Assembly: GCF_022829515.1 (NCBI RefSeq)
Contig: NZ_JAKSYL010000153.1
Location: forward strand, 1 to 64,000
Length of the DNA stretch: 64,000 nt
Reading direction: 5' to 3'
From: Methylobacterium sp. J-048
GTDB lineage: Bacteria > Pseudomonadota > Alphaproteobacteria > Rhizobiales > Beijerinckiaceae
Program-made: the position numbers and the translations under genes
Notes under the pieces: model-generated
What the model was told of the DNA's origin: nothing
The model's input: only the letters and a program-made list of their open reading frames with translations
Database searches by the model: none
In this document: positions 34,337 through 43,739 of the stretch, piece by piece
Layout: the number at the start of each line of letters is the position of its first letter
How positions within the stretch are numbered: position 1 is the first letter of the stretch

Positions 34337-35851
34337 TCAGATCGCCACCCGCTCCGGCGCCGCCTCGACCGGCACCGCGGCCCGCATCTCGGAGAACGCC
34401 TCGCCCACCATCAGCAGCGCCGGCCCGTCGAGGCCGGCGGCCTCGACATGATCGGCGAGGTCGGCGGCGGTGCCGCGCAGCGAGGCTTGGTTAGGGCGGC
34501 TGACGTTGAAGACCAGCAGCGCCGGGGTCGTGGGGGCCAGCCCCTCTTCCACCGCCCGGGCCAGCAGCGCCCTCAAGGTCCGCTTGGGCATGTAGACCAC
34601 CGTGGTCACGCTCGGATCGGCGAGCGCCCCCCAGTTCAGATCGTCCGGCAGGGCGCCGCGGCGGTCGTGGCCGGTGACGAATTGCAGGCGGCGGGCGGCG
34701 TCGCGATGGGTCAGCGACAGGCCCAGCGCCGCCGCCGCCCCCTGCGCAGCCGAAATGCCCGGCACGACGGTCACGGGAATTCCCGCGGCCCGGCAGGCCT
34801 CGATCTCCTCGCCGGCCCGGCCGAACACCAGCGGGTCGCCGGATTTCAGCCGCACCACCTGCTTGCCGGTGCGGGCGAGCTGCACCATCAGGGCGTTGAT
34901 GTCGTCCTGGCGGCAGGATGGGCCGTGGCCGGTCTTGCCCACCAGCATGGTCCGCGCCTCGCGGCGGGCATAATCCAGGATCTCGGGGGCGACGAGGTCG
35001 TCGTACAGGATCACGTCGGCGTTGCGCAGCGCCCGCAGGGCCTTGAGGGTGAGGAGTTCGGCGTCGCCCGGGCCGGCGCCGACCAGCGTCACCGCACCGC
35101 CCTTTGGCGCCGCCTCGGTCTCGCCGAGCAGCTCGGCGAGGTCTTGCTGCGTCGGCGCCCGGTCGGGCTCCGCGAAGGCCCGGTCGGTGAAGCGCTCCCA
35201 GAAGCTGCGCCGCTCCGCGAACCCATGGAATCGGGCGGTGACGCCGTCCCGCCAATCGCGCGCGGCCCCGACCCAGCGGGCGAACCCGCGGGGCAGCATC
35301 GCCTCGATCCGGGCGCGCACGGTCTGGCCGAAGACCGGGGCGGCGCCCTCCGTGGAGATGCCGACCACCAGCGGCGAGCGGTTGACGATGGCGCCGAATT
35401 TCACGTCGCAGAGATGCGGCCGGTCGACCGCGTTGACGATCGCCCCGGCCCCGCGGGCGGCCACGACGAAGGCGACGCAATCGGCCTCGTCCTCCATGGC
35501 GCCGATGCAGAAGGCCGCGCCCCAGAGGTCGTCCGGCGTCCAGGCGCGCTCGTGCAGATCGACGCGGCCGTCGACGATCTCGCCCGGCACCGCACGGAGT
35601 TCCTCGCTGGGCTGAGGCGTGTAGACATCGACATGGGCGCCGGCCGCGGCCAGGACCTTCACCTTCCACGGCGCCCCGCCCGAGGAGCCCGCCAGCACCA
35701 CCCGCTTGCCGCGCAGGGGCACGAACACCGGCAGCACCGCCAGCGGCTCGAGGCCGGCGGATTGGGTCTCGCGGGGCGCGCGGGCTGCGCGCAAGGGGGC
35801 CTGTGTCTCGGTCACGAATCTGTCCTGGGTCGTCCCTGTCGGCCGTCCCAT
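34337..35851 (-). CDS. cysG: Siroheme synthase CysG (uroporphyrinogen III methyltransferase)
   Basis: A 504-residue bifunctional CysG. The N-terminal half carries the precorrin-2 dehydrogenase/ferrochelatase domain (VPLRGKRVVLAGSSGG, where the usual nucleotide-binding GGG-x-VA is altered), with LCDVKFGAIVNRSPLVVGISTEGAAPVFGQTVR. The C-terminal half, from VTLVGAGPGDAELLTLKALRAL, is the SUMT domain (SAM-dependent uroporphyrinogen III C-methylation). Siroheme is the cofactor of NirA. The gene follows nasA by 175 bases across a family A repeat and reads in the same direction. Confidence 0.95.
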   Translation of the reverse strand: MGRPTGTTQDRFVTETQAPLRAARAPRETQSAGLEPLAVLPVFVPLRGKRVVLAGSSGGAPWKVKVLAAAGAHVDVYTPQPSEELRAVPGEIVDGRVDLHERAWTPDDLWGAAFCIGAMEDEADCVAFVVAARGAGAIVNAVDRPHLCDVKFGAIVNRSPLVVGISTEGAAPVFGQTVRARIEAMLPRGFARWVGAARDWRDGVTARFHGFAERRSFWERFTDRAFAEPDRAPTQQDLAELLGETEAAPKGGAVTLVGAGPGDAELLTLKALRALRNADVILYDDLVAPEILDYARREARTMLVGKTGHGPSCRQDDINALMVQLARTGKQVVRLKSGDPLVFGRAGEEIEACRAAGIPVTVVPGISAAQGAAAALGLSLTHRDAARRLQFVTGHDRRGALPDDLNWGALADPSVTTVVYMPKRTLRALLARAVEEGLAPTTPALLVFNVSRPNQASLRGTAADLADHVEAAGLDGPALLMVGEAFSEMRAAVPVEAAPERVAI

Positions 35852-35856
35852 ACAGA

Positions 35857-35975
35857 CCCCTCATCCTGAGTTGCCCGGCGATCGAAGATCGCAGGGCCTC
35901 GAAGGAGATCTCCAGGGATCGCGGGGCTGGCTGGAGGGCTCCTTCGAGGCGGCTTCGCCGCACCTCAGGATGAGG
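35857..35975. repeat. Palindromic repeat family A, between nasA and cysG
   Basis: Arms cctcatcctgag and cacctcaggatgagg with inner ggcctcgaaggag and ctccttcgaggc. It fills much of the 175-base gap upstream of cysG. Confidence 0.85.
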
Positions 35976-36026
35976 ATGCGGATGGGATAGGCCGGTCCGT
36001 CCTCACGTCGACATCATATCAGAAAA

Positions 36027-38723
36027 TCACGCGGCGCGGGCGGTCTCCCCCGTCAGCATCTTGCGGATCTCCGGGATGCAGGATCCGCAATTCGTGCCCG
36101 CCTTGCAGGCGGCGCCCACTGCCTCGACTGACCCCGCCCCCGCTCCGATCGTGGCGGCGATCACGTCAGCGCCGACGCCGTGGCAGGCGCAGACCACCGG
36201 ACCGGCCGAGGCGGTGGCGGCGCGGCCCGACAGCAGCGCCCGCCGTTCGGCCGCCTCGGGCTCCTCGATGGCGAACAAGGCCTTGGCCGCCTCCCAGTCG
36301 GGGCGGGCCTCCGCGGGGGCGTAGGCGAGGCAGGCGACGAGTCGCGCGCCGTCATAGACGGCGCAGCGGTAGCGGTCGCGGGCGTGGTCGGCATATTCGG
36401 CCAGCTCGAAGCCGGCGAGCGCGTCGCTCTGGATCAGCCCGCGCACCAGCAGCGCCACGGCGCTGGAACTCGCCGCCGTGGCGAATTGCACACCCCAGCC
36501 GCCGGTGATCGACGCCCGCGCCCACCACCAGCCCTCCGGCAGCGCCACCTGCCGGCGCGACAGCAGGAAGCCCCGGGCCCGGTAGGCGACCGGCTCCAGG
36601 GCGGCCGGGGTCGCCTTCAGCTCGGGCTGGCCCGAGACCGGATCCGGCACGCCGCGCACCAGGGCGCCGACCCGGGCCTTCGACGCGTAGGCGCTGCCCC
36701 AGTGCATCGGCATGAACAGGCCGCCCGGCACCACGGTGTCGGTGATCATCACCTCGAGCTCGGCCTCGCCGTGCTCGGTGCGCAGACGCGCGATGCCGCC
36801 CTCGGTCAGGCCGAGCCCGGCTGCGTCATCCGGATGCACCTCGACGAACGGCACGGCGCGGTGCGCCGAGAGCCGCTGGCTCTTCCCGGTCCGGGTCATC
36901 GTGTGCCAGTGGTCGCGCACCCGGCCGGTGTTGAGCACGAACGGGAAGTCGTCCGAGACCACCTGCGCCAGGCCCGGCGGCTGCACCGCCACGAAGCGGG
37001 CGCGTCGGTCGAAGGTGTAGAACCGGCCGTCGCCGAACAGCCGCGCCTTGCCCTGCGGCGCGCCCTTCGGGCCGGAGCGCTTCGGGATCGGCCATTGCAC
37101 CGGCAGGTTGATGTCGTAGGCGGCGTCGCTGAGGTCGGTGAGCGCGCCGAGGTCGAAGTCGCGGGTGCCGTTGTTCTCGTAGGCCGAGAGCCCGGCATGT
37201 TCGCGGAACACCGCCGCCGCGGAGTCGAACGCGAAGGCCCGGCCGTGGCCGAGCCGGCGGCCGACCTCGGACAGCACCGCCCAGTCCGCTCGCGCCTCGC
37301 CGGGGGCGGCCAGGAACCGGCGCTGCCGGGAGATCCGCCGCTCGGAATTGGTGACCGTGCCGTCCTTCTCGCCCCAGCCGAGTGCCGGCAGCAGCACCGT
37401 GGTCTTGCCCAGGCCCAGCACCGTGTCGGAATCGGCCATCACCTCGGAGACGACGTAGAGGTCGAGCCCTTGGAGCGCGTCGCGGATCCGATCGGCCTGC
37501 GGCATCGAGACCAGCGGGTTGGTGCCCATCACCCACAGGGCCTTGATCTTGCCCCGGGCGACCGCCTCGAACAGGGCCACGGCCTTCATGCCTTCGCCGG
37601 TGACGATCCGGGGCGCACCCCAGAACCGGCGGACCCGGTCCACCTCCTCGGGGGCGAAGTGCATGTGCGCGGCCAGCATGTTGGCGAGCCCGCCGACCTC
37701 GCGGCCGCCCATGGCGTTGGGCTGGCCGGTGAGGGAGAACGGCCCCATCCCGGTCTCGCCGATGCGGCCGGTGATCAGGTGGCAATTGATGATGCTGTTG
37801 CCCTTGTCGGTCCCTTGCGCCGACTGGTTCACGCCCTGCGAGAAGGCAGTGACCACCCGGCGGGTGCCGGCGAACAGGTCGTAGAAGGCGGCGATGTCGG
37901 ATGCCGGCACGCCGGTCGTGGCGGCGACCGCGGCCAGGTCCGGCCCGATGAGGCGGGCCCGGTCGAGGGCAGCGTCGAGCCCGGCGGTGTGGGAATCCAC
38001 GAAGGCCCGGTCGCGGAAGCCGTTATCGGCGAGGTACACGAGCAGCCCGGAGAACAAAGCCACGTCGCTGCCGGGCCGGATGCCGAGGAACAGGTCGGCT
38101 TCCTGGCCGGTCTGGGTCCGGCGCGGGTCGATCACCACGAACTTGGTGCCGCGCCGGGTCTTGGCGTCGGCCATGCGCCGGAACAGGATCGGGTGGCACC
38201 AGGCGGTGTTGGACCCGACCATCACGATCAGGTCGGCCTCGTCGAGATCCTCGTAGCAGCCCGGCACCGTGTCGGAGCCGAAGGCGCGGCGGTGGGCCGC
38301 CACCGCGCTCGACATGCACAGCCGCGAGTTGGTGTCGACGTGCGGCGTGCCGATGAAGCCCTTCGCCAGCTTGTTGGCGACGTAATAATCCTCGGTGAGG
38401 AGTTGCCCCGACAGGTAGAAGGCGATCGAGTCCGGCCCGTGCGCCTCGGCCACCGCGCGGAGTTTATCCGAGACGGTGGCGAGCGCTACGTCCCACGAGG
38501 CCCGCACGCCGTCGACCTCCGGGTGGAGCAGGCGGTTTTCCAGCGACAGGGTCTCGCCCAGCGCCGAGCCCTTGGAGCACAGCCGGCCGAAATTGGCCGG
38601 ATGCTCGGTGTCGCCCGCGATCGCCGCGCCCCCGGCCCCGTCCGGGGTCGCGAGCACGCCGCACCCGACCCCGCAATAGGGGCAGGTCGTCCGCACCGTC
38701 GGGTCTGCCACGGACAGGGTCAT
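36027..38723 (-). CDS. nasA: Assimilatory nitrate reductase catalytic subunit NasA
   Basis: An 898-residue assimilatory nitrate reductase starting at ATG 38723 after GAGGA. The [4Fe-4S] motif is CPYCGVGCGV near residue 16, followed by the molybdopterin domains (SRLCMSSAVAAHRRAFGSD, NTAWCHPILFRRM, VNQSAQGTDKGNSI). The last 60 residues are a BFD-like [2Fe-2S] domain (VVCACHGVGADVI ... TNCGSCIPEI). It reduces nitrate to nitrite in the cytoplasm; electrons may enter via the [2Fe-2S] domain from the NirB-like FAD protein of this cluster. Note the Leu/Ser/Pro-rich frame before the ATG matches a repeat, not protein. Confidence 0.96.
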   Translation of the reverse strand: MTLSVADPTVRTTCPYCGVGCGVLATPDGAGGAAIAGDTEHPANFGRLCSKGSALGETLSLENRLLHPEVDGVRASWDVALATVSDKLRAVAEAHGPDSIAFYLSGQLLTEDYYVANKLAKGFIGTPHVDTNSRLCMSSAVAAHRRAFGSDTVPGCYEDLDEADLIVMVGSNTAWCHPILFRRMADAKTRRGTKFVVIDPRRTQTGQEADLFLGIRPGSDVALFSGLLVYLADNGFRDRAFVDSHTAGLDAALDRARLIGPDLAAVAATTGVPASDIAAFYDLFAGTRRVVTAFSQGVNQSAQGTDKGNSIINCHLITGRIGETGMGPFSLTGQPNAMGGREVGGLANMLAAHMHFAPEEVDRVRRFWGAPRIVTGEGMKAVALFEAVARGKIKALWVMGTNPLVSMPQADRIRDALQGLDLYVVSEVMADSDTVLGLGKTTVLLPALGWGEKDGTVTNSERRISRQRRFLAAPGEARADWAVLSEVGRRLGHGRAFAFDSAAAVFREHAGLSAYENNGTRDFDLGALTDLSDAAYDINLPVQWPIPKRSGPKGAPQGKARLFGDGRFYTFDRRARFVAVQPPGLAQVVSDDFPFVLNTGRVRDHWHTMTRTGKSQRLSAHRAVPFVEVHPDDAAGLGLTEGGIARLRTEHGEAELEVMITDTVVPGGLFMPMHWGSAYASKARVGALVRGVPDPVSGQPELKATPAALEPVAYRARGFLLSRRQVALPEGWWWARASITGGWGVQFATAASSSAVALLVRGLIQSDALAGFELAEYADHARDRYRCAVYDGARLVACLAYAPAEARPDWEAAKALFAIEEPEAAERRALLSGRAATASAGPVVCACHGVGADVIAATIGAGAGSVEAVGAACKAGTNCGSCIPEIRKMLTGETARAA

Positions 38724-38827
38724 GGCTGGGTCCTCGAAAGTCTTTTGTTCGACATCCGCCGCAAGAGGCGAGCCGCGCTCGCTGTCATCCGACTGCGAGT
38801 GGTTCGTCCCCGTTACCGGATGGGGCG

Positions 38828-38943
38828 CGGGTCCCCTCTCCCGTGCGGGAGAGGGACAGGGTGAGGGATGCGACCTCTCCGGAGAGACCTGACCCCTCAC
38901 CCCAACCCTCTCCCGCACGGGAGAGGGGGCGCGTCGCGCTCCG
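38828..38943. repeat. Palindromic repeat family C, full copy
   Basis: Arms gggtcccctctcccgtgcgg and ccgcacgggagagggggcgcg lie at 38828 and 38943 ends, with an internal gggtgaggg and tcaccccaaccc pair. It fills most of the 267-base gap between the flavoprotein gene and nasA. Confidence 0.85.
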
Positions 38944-38990
38944 CATGAACCGCGGTGTGACCACCGTGGTTCGCACGGAGAGGGCGCAGC

Positions 38991-40595
38991 TCAATACACG
39001 TCGGCCTGGTAGCGGCCGGTCTTCCTGAGCGCGGCCAAGTAGGCGACCGCATCCTCGGGGCTCTTGCCGCCGTGGCTGGCCGCCACGTCGATGATCGCCC
39101 GCTCCACGTCCTTGGCCATGCGCTTGGCATCGCCGCAGACGTAGAAATGCGCGCCGCCTTCGAGCCACTTCCACAAATCGGCGCCGTTCTCGCGCATCCG
39201 GTCCTGGACGTAGGTCTTCTCGCTGCCGTCCCGGGACCAGGCGAGCGACAGGCGGGTCAGGATCTTGTCGTCCTTCAGCTTGTTCAGCTCGTCCTTGTAG
39301 AAGAAGTCCGTCGCCTGGCGCTGGTGGCCGTAGAACAGCCAGTTGCGGCCGGGCGCCTGGGTCGCGGCCCGCTCGCGCAGGAAGGACCGGAACGGCGCGA
39401 TGCCGGTGCCGGGGCCGCACATGATCACGTCCTTGGACAGGTCCGCCGGCAGGGCGAAGCCGTGGGCCTTCTGCAGGTAGATCTTCACGTGGGTCTGCTC
39501 GGGCAGGCGCTCGCCGAGATGGGTCGAGGCGACGCCCAGCCGCAGCCGCGAGCGGTGGTTGTAGCGCACCGCATCGACGGTCAGGGACACGATCCCGGTA
39601 TCCATCTTCGGCGAGGACGAGATCGAGTAGAGCCGCGGCTGCAGCTCGTCGAGGGCCTCCAAAAAGACCTCCGCGTCCGGCCGGGCGCCGGGGAACTTGT
39701 GCAGGGCGCCGAGCACGTCGAGATAGGCGGCATCGCCGTCCGGGTCCTCGCCGGACGCCAGAGCCTGCGCCTTCTTGCGGGCCGCGCCCGAGGTGAGCAG
39801 CGACAGCAGCTGGTAGAGGTTGTCCGGCGCGGCGCCAAGCGCGTAGTCCTTGAGCAGGTGGTCGCGCAGGGTCTTGGTCTCGATGATCCGCTCGGGCCGG
39901 GCGCCGAGCTCGGCGATCACCGCGTCGACCAGGGCCGGGGCGTTGGCCGGGAACAAGCCGAGCGAATCGCCGGCTTCGTAGGTGATCGGCGTGCCGTCGA
40001 GCCCGATCTCGATGTGCCAGGTCTCCTTCTCGCCGCCCGGATCGTTGAGGCGGCGGCGGGACAGGAACAGGGCCTCGACCGGGTTCTCGCGGCAGAAGCC
40101 CAGGGGGCCGAGATCGGCCGCCGGCTTCGGCGCGTCGTCCTCGGCCTTGGCGGCGGCTGGCACGCCGGAAGAGGCGCCGAACTCCTCGTCCAGCTTCTTG
40201 AGCATGCGCAAGGTCTCTTTGCCGCCGGGCTGGCAAAGATTCAGGCGCTCCTCGTTCTTCAGGAAGATCGCGTTGGCGTAGTCGGCGCAGTTGTAGCCGC
40301 ACTGGCCGCAATCCTGCTGGGCCATGGCGGCCATCAGCTTCTGCGGTTCGGGCCGGTCCTGGGCCATCGCCATCCGGTCGCCGATCGGCACCGAGGGGTC
40401 GTGCCAGGGCGCGTCGTCGTTGTCGGCGAGCTTGGGGCCGCCGGGGGGCGCCTCGCCCAGCGCGAGGGCGGTGGCTCCGGTCACGGCAGGACCGAGCAAA
40501 GCCGCGAAGTAGCCCGAGAGCCACGAGCGCTGGTCGGCGTCGAAGGGCGCGGTCTCGGGGATCAGGACGAGGGGGGGCGCGACGTGCTCACTCAT
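38991..40595 (-). CDS. CysJ-like NADPH flavoprotein with [4Fe-4S] domain
   Basis: A 534-residue oxidoreductase annotated elsewhere as sulfite reductase alpha. It has an N-terminal segment with four cysteines at residues 96, 99, 103 and 121 (DCGQCGYNC and NLCQPGG), an RnfB/ACDS-like [4Fe-4S] domain, in place of the FMN-binding flavodoxin domain of CysJ. The rest is the CysJ-like FAD module (RLYSISSSPKMDTG) and NADPH module (MCGPGTGIAPFRSFLRERAA), ending in Tyr. It overlaps nirA by 4 bases. I infer that it passes NADPH electrons to NirA or a ferredoxin, standing in for a separate ferredoxin reductase. Confidence 0.85.
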   Translation of the reverse strand: MSEHVAPPLVLIPETAPFDADQRSWLSGYFAALLGPAVTGATALALGEAPPGGPKLADNDDAPWHDPSVPIGDRMAMAQDRPEPQKLMAAMAQQDCGQCGYNCADYANAIFLKNEERLNLCQPGGKETLRMLKKLDEEFGASSGVPAAAKAEDDAPKPAADLGPLGFCRENPVEALFLSRRRLNDPGGEKETWHIEIGLDGTPITYEAGDSLGLFPANAPALVDAVIAELGARPERIIETKTLRDHLLKDYALGAAPDNLYQLLSLLTSGAARKKAQALASGEDPDGDAAYLDVLGALHKFPGARPDAEVFLEALDELQPRLYSISSSPKMDTGIVSLTVDAVRYNHRSRLRLGVASTHLGERLPEQTHVKIYLQKAHGFALPADLSKDVIMCGPGTGIAPFRSFLRERAATQAPGRNWLFYGHQRQATDFFYKDELNKLKDDKILTRLSLAWSRDGSEKTYVQDRMRENGADLWKWLEGGAHFYVCGDAKRMAKDVERAIIDVAASHGGKSPEDAVAYLAALRKTGRYQADVY

Positions 40596-42403
40596 GCTGC
40601 GGCCTTCAGGGCTGGCTGTTCCTCGGCGGCGTCCCGCAGGGCTTCGGCGCCGGTGCGGGCGGTGAAGGACTGGAAGCTCTCGTCCGGGCTTTCCCGGCGG
40701 GCCAGGTAGGTGCGCAGCAGCGCCTCGACGCGGAACGGCGCGTCCTCGGCCTTCACGGCCTTCCAGATCTCGGTGCCGATCTTCGGGTTCTCGGCGAAGC
40801 CGCCGCCGACCACGATGTCGTAGCCTTCGACGGTGTCGCCCTCCTCGGAGACGACCACCTTGGCGCCGATCAGCCCGATATCGCCGATGTAGTGCTGGGC
40901 GCAGGAATGGTGGCAGCCGGTGAGGTGGACGTTCACCGGCACGTCGAGCTCGGTGACGGTGCGCTCGACATGGTCGGCGATGATCAGCGCGTGGCCCTTG
41001 GTGTCGGAGGCGGCGAACTTGCAGCCCCGGGCGCCGGTGCAGGCGACGAGGCCGGAGCGGATGCCGGCCGCCTTGATGGTCAGGCCGAGTTCAAGAACGC
41101 GGCTCTCGACCTCCGCCACCCGCGCATCGGGGATCCCCGAAAAAATAAAATTTTGCCAGACGGTGAGGCGGATCTGGCCGTCGCCGCAGTCGCGGGCGAT
41201 CTCGGCCAGCGCCCGGACCTGGTCGCTGGTCATCTTGCCCACCGGCAGGACAACGCCGATCCAGTTGAGGCCGGGCTGCTTCTGGGCGTGGACGCCGACA
41301 TGGGCGAACCGGTCGGTGGGCCGGCGCGGCGCGACATGGGCCGGATCGACCCGGTCGAGCTTGCGGCCGAGCTTGTCCTCGACGGCGGCGAGGTACTTGT
41401 CGAAGCCCCAGGCGTCGAGGACGTACTTCATCCGGCTCTTGTTGCGGTTGGTCCGGTCGCCGTTCTCGATGAACACCCGGATGATCGCGTCCGCGACCGC
41501 GTTGCAATCCTCGGGCTTGAGCACGATGCCGGTGTCGCGGGCGAGGTCCCGGTGGCCCGAGATGCCGCCGAGCACGAGGCGCATCCACACGCCCGGCGCC
41601 ACCGCGGCCCCGTCCAGCACCTCGATCGCCTGGAAGCCGATGTCGTTGGTCTCCTCCAGGGTCGGCATGACGCCGCCGCCGTCGAAGGCGACGTTGAACT
41701 TGCGCGGCAGGCCGTAGAGCGAGCGGTCGTTGATGATCCAGTTGTTCCAGGATTTCGCCAGCGGGCGGGTGTCCAGCAATTCCTGGGCATCGATGCCGGC
41801 GGTGGACGAGCCGGTGACGTTGCGGATGTTATCGGCCCCGGAACCGCGCGCCGTGAGGCCGATATCGACCAGCCCGTCGAGGAACGGCTGGGCGTGCTCG
41901 GGGCCGATCTCGCGCACCTGGAGATTGGCCCGGGTCGTTACGTGGACGTAGCCGCCACCATGCTGGTCGGCGAGGTCGGCGACGCCTGCGAACTGCCAAT
42001 GGTGCAGGATCCCATTGGGGATCCGCAGCCGGGCCATGTAGCTGACCTGGTTCGGGGCGACCCAGAACAGGCCGTGGTAGCGCCAGCGGAAATTGTCTTC
42101 GGGCTTGGGCTGCTTGCCGGCGGCGGCCTCCGCGATCAGCCGGTTATGGCTGTCGAACGGGCTCTCGGCGCGCTTCCACTTCTCCTGCTCGCAGAGCTTG
42201 CCGCCGTCCTTGACGGTCTTGTCCTGCGCCTTGATGTGGATCGCGTCCGGCCCGGTGGGCTCGGCTGGCGCGGCCGGGCCCTGCCCGATCGTTAAGCCGC
42301 CGGTCAGGCGGGCCGCGGCGACGCCCGAGGCGAAGCCTTCGAGGTAGCGCTTCTGCTCGGGATTGAAGCCGTCCGGGGCGGTCTGTGTGGTGGTCTCGGC
42401 CAT
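40592..42403 (-). CDS. nirA: Siroheme nitrite/sulfite reductase NirA
   Basis: A 603-residue ferredoxin-type nitrite reductase of the NirA/CysI family. It has two pseudo-repeats of the nitrite/sulfite reductase ferredoxin-like half domain (HGLFWVAPNQVSYMARLRIPNG and VHAQKQPGLNWIGVVLPVG). The [4Fe-4S]-siroheme binding cysteines are in CTGARGCKFA near residue 450 and CHHSCAQH near residue 490. It reduces nitrite to ammonium with six electrons. The first 80 residues form a non-conserved lead. It lies 14 bases after the NirB-like gene and its stop overlaps the next start. Cytoplasmic, nitrate-assimilation context. Confidence 0.95.
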   Translation of the reverse strand: MAETTTQTAPDGFNPEQKRYLEGFASGVAAARLTGGLTIGQGPAAPAEPTGPDAIHIKAQDKTVKDGGKLCEQEKWKRAESPFDSHNRLIAEAAAGKQPKPEDNFRWRYHGLFWVAPNQVSYMARLRIPNGILHHWQFAGVADLADQHGGGYVHVTTRANLQVREIGPEHAQPFLDGLVDIGLTARGSGADNIRNVTGSSTAGIDAQELLDTRPLAKSWNNWIINDRSLYGLPRKFNVAFDGGGVMPTLEETNDIGFQAIEVLDGAAVAPGVWMRLVLGGISGHRDLARDTGIVLKPEDCNAVADAIIRVFIENGDRTNRNKSRMKYVLDAWGFDKYLAAVEDKLGRKLDRVDPAHVAPRRPTDRFAHVGVHAQKQPGLNWIGVVLPVGKMTSDQVRALAEIARDCGDGQIRLTVWQNFIFSGIPDARVAEVESRVLELGLTIKAAGIRSGLVACTGARGCKFAASDTKGHALIIADHVERTVTELDVPVNVHLTGCHHSCAQHYIGDIGLIGAKVVVSEEGDTVEGYDIVVGGGFAENPKIGTEIWKAVKAEDAPFRVEALLRTYLARRESPDESFQSFTARTGAEALRDAAEEQPALKAAA

Positions 42404-42417
42404 CTGCGCCTCCCTAC

Positions 42418-43686
42418 CTAAGCAGCCAATTGCTCGGGCGCCGGGCGCCCGAACATCAAATCATCGAGATTCTCGACCGGATCGCCGGAGCGGATCAGGC
42501 CCTTGCACGCGCCCTGCTCGGCGATGTCGCCGACGAACACGGCACCGATCAGCTTGCCCTCCCGCACCAGCAGCTTGCGGTAGAGGCCGGCGCCGGGATC
42601 GGAGAGGACGATCGCCTCCGCATCCTCGGGGGTGTCCACGAGGCCAGCCGAGAACACCGGCAGGCCCGAGACCTTGAGGCTGGTGGCGAGCGAGGTGCCG
42701 GCATAGGCGGCATTGTGGCCGGCGAGGTGCCGGGCCAGGGTGTCGGCCTGCTCGTAGGCCGGCTCGACCAGCCCGTAGATCAGACCGCGATGCTCGGCGC
42801 ATTCGCCGAGCGCGAAGACGCGGGAATCCGAAGTGGTCATCCGGTCGTCGACCTTGATGCCGCGGCCGATCTCCAGCCCGGCCCCCTGGGCCAAAGCCAC
42901 CGAGGGGCGCACGCCCACCGACATCACCACGAGGTCGGCCGGGAGCACGGTTCCGTCGGCCAGGACGAGGCGCTCGACCTTGCCGTCGCCCTCGACCCGG
43001 GCGGTGTCGGCCTTCAGCAACACCCGGACGCCGCGCGCCTCCATGGCGCGCTTCACCAGACCGGCGGCGTGGTGATCGAGCTGGCGCTCCATCAGCCGGT
43101 CCATGACGTGGAGCAGGGTGGTGTCGACCCCCAGCCGCGCCAAGCCGACCGCGGCTTCGAGCCCGAGCAGGCCGCCGCCGATCACGATCGTCCTGGCGTG
43201 CTGCACGGCGGCCTTGCGGATCGCCGCCACGTCGGCGAGGTCGCGGAACGTGATGACCCCGGGGAGGTCCATGCCGGGCTTCGGTAGCCGGATCGGCAGG
43301 GAGCCGACGGCGAGGACCAGCTTGTCGAAGGGCAGGACATGGGTCTCGCCGACCAGGACGAGGCCGTTCTCGCGGTCGATCTGGGTGACCGGGGCGCCGG
43401 TGATGAGGCGGATGCCGTGGCCGGCGTACCAGTCGAGGCCGCGGAACTCGCAGGCCGCCTCGTCAACTTCGCCGCCGAGCAGCGAGGAGAGCAGGACCCG
43501 GTTATAGGCGGCCTTCGGCTCGGCGCCGACGCAGGTGACGTCGAAGCGGCCGGGCGACCCTTCGGTCAGGCGTTCGAGGAATCGGAGCGAGGCCATGCCG
43601 TTGCCGACGACGACGAGCCTCTCGCGCGGAAGGCCGGTCTCGGCGCGCGCATCGTGTACGCTGGTGTCCATAGGGGATGTCGCCAT
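42418..43686 (-). CDS. NirB/NasB-like FAD/NAD(P)H oxidoreductase
   Basis: A 422-residue FAD-dependent oxidoreductase. It carries the N-terminal FAD fingerprint VVVGNGMASLRFLERL, NAD-binding GGGLLGLEAAVGLARLG and the FAD C-terminal motif RVFALGECAEH, which match the FAD module of NirB/NasB. Unlike NirB it lacks the [2Fe-2S] and siroheme domains; in this cluster those occur in NasA and NirA. It is the first gene after the regulatory leader and its start is 53 bases after the terminator. ATG 43686 and 43671 are both possible starts. It may supply electrons to NasA. Confidence 0.88.
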   Translation of the reverse strand: MATSPMDTSVHDARAETGLPRERLVVVGNGMASLRFLERLTEGSPGRFDVTCVGAEPKAAYNRVLLSSLLGGEVDEAACEFRGLDWYAGHGIRLITGAPVTQIDRENGLVLVGETHVLPFDKLVLAVGSLPIRLPKPGMDLPGVITFRDLADVAAIRKAAVQHARTIVIGGGLLGLEAAVGLARLGVDTTLLHVMDRLMERQLDHHAAGLVKRAMEARGVRVLLKADTARVEGDGKVERLVLADGTVLPADLVVMSVGVRPSVALAQGAGLEIGRGIKVDDRMTTSDSRVFALGECAEHRGLIYGLVEPAYEQADTLARHLAGHNAAYAGTSLATSLKVSGLPVFSAGLVDTPEDAEAIVLSDPGAGLYRKLLVREGKLIGAVFVGDIAEQGACKGLIRSGDPVENLDDLMFGRPAPEQLAA

Positions 43687-43739
43687 CTCTGGATCGCGTC
43701 TGGAACCTCGATTGCAGGATCGTCGGCGGACCGCCCACG

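Noticed and set aside
36180..38864. A 894-codon plus-strand frame opposite nasA
   Set aside because: Antisense shadow of nasA; composition biased to Arg, Gly, Val and His; no motif.
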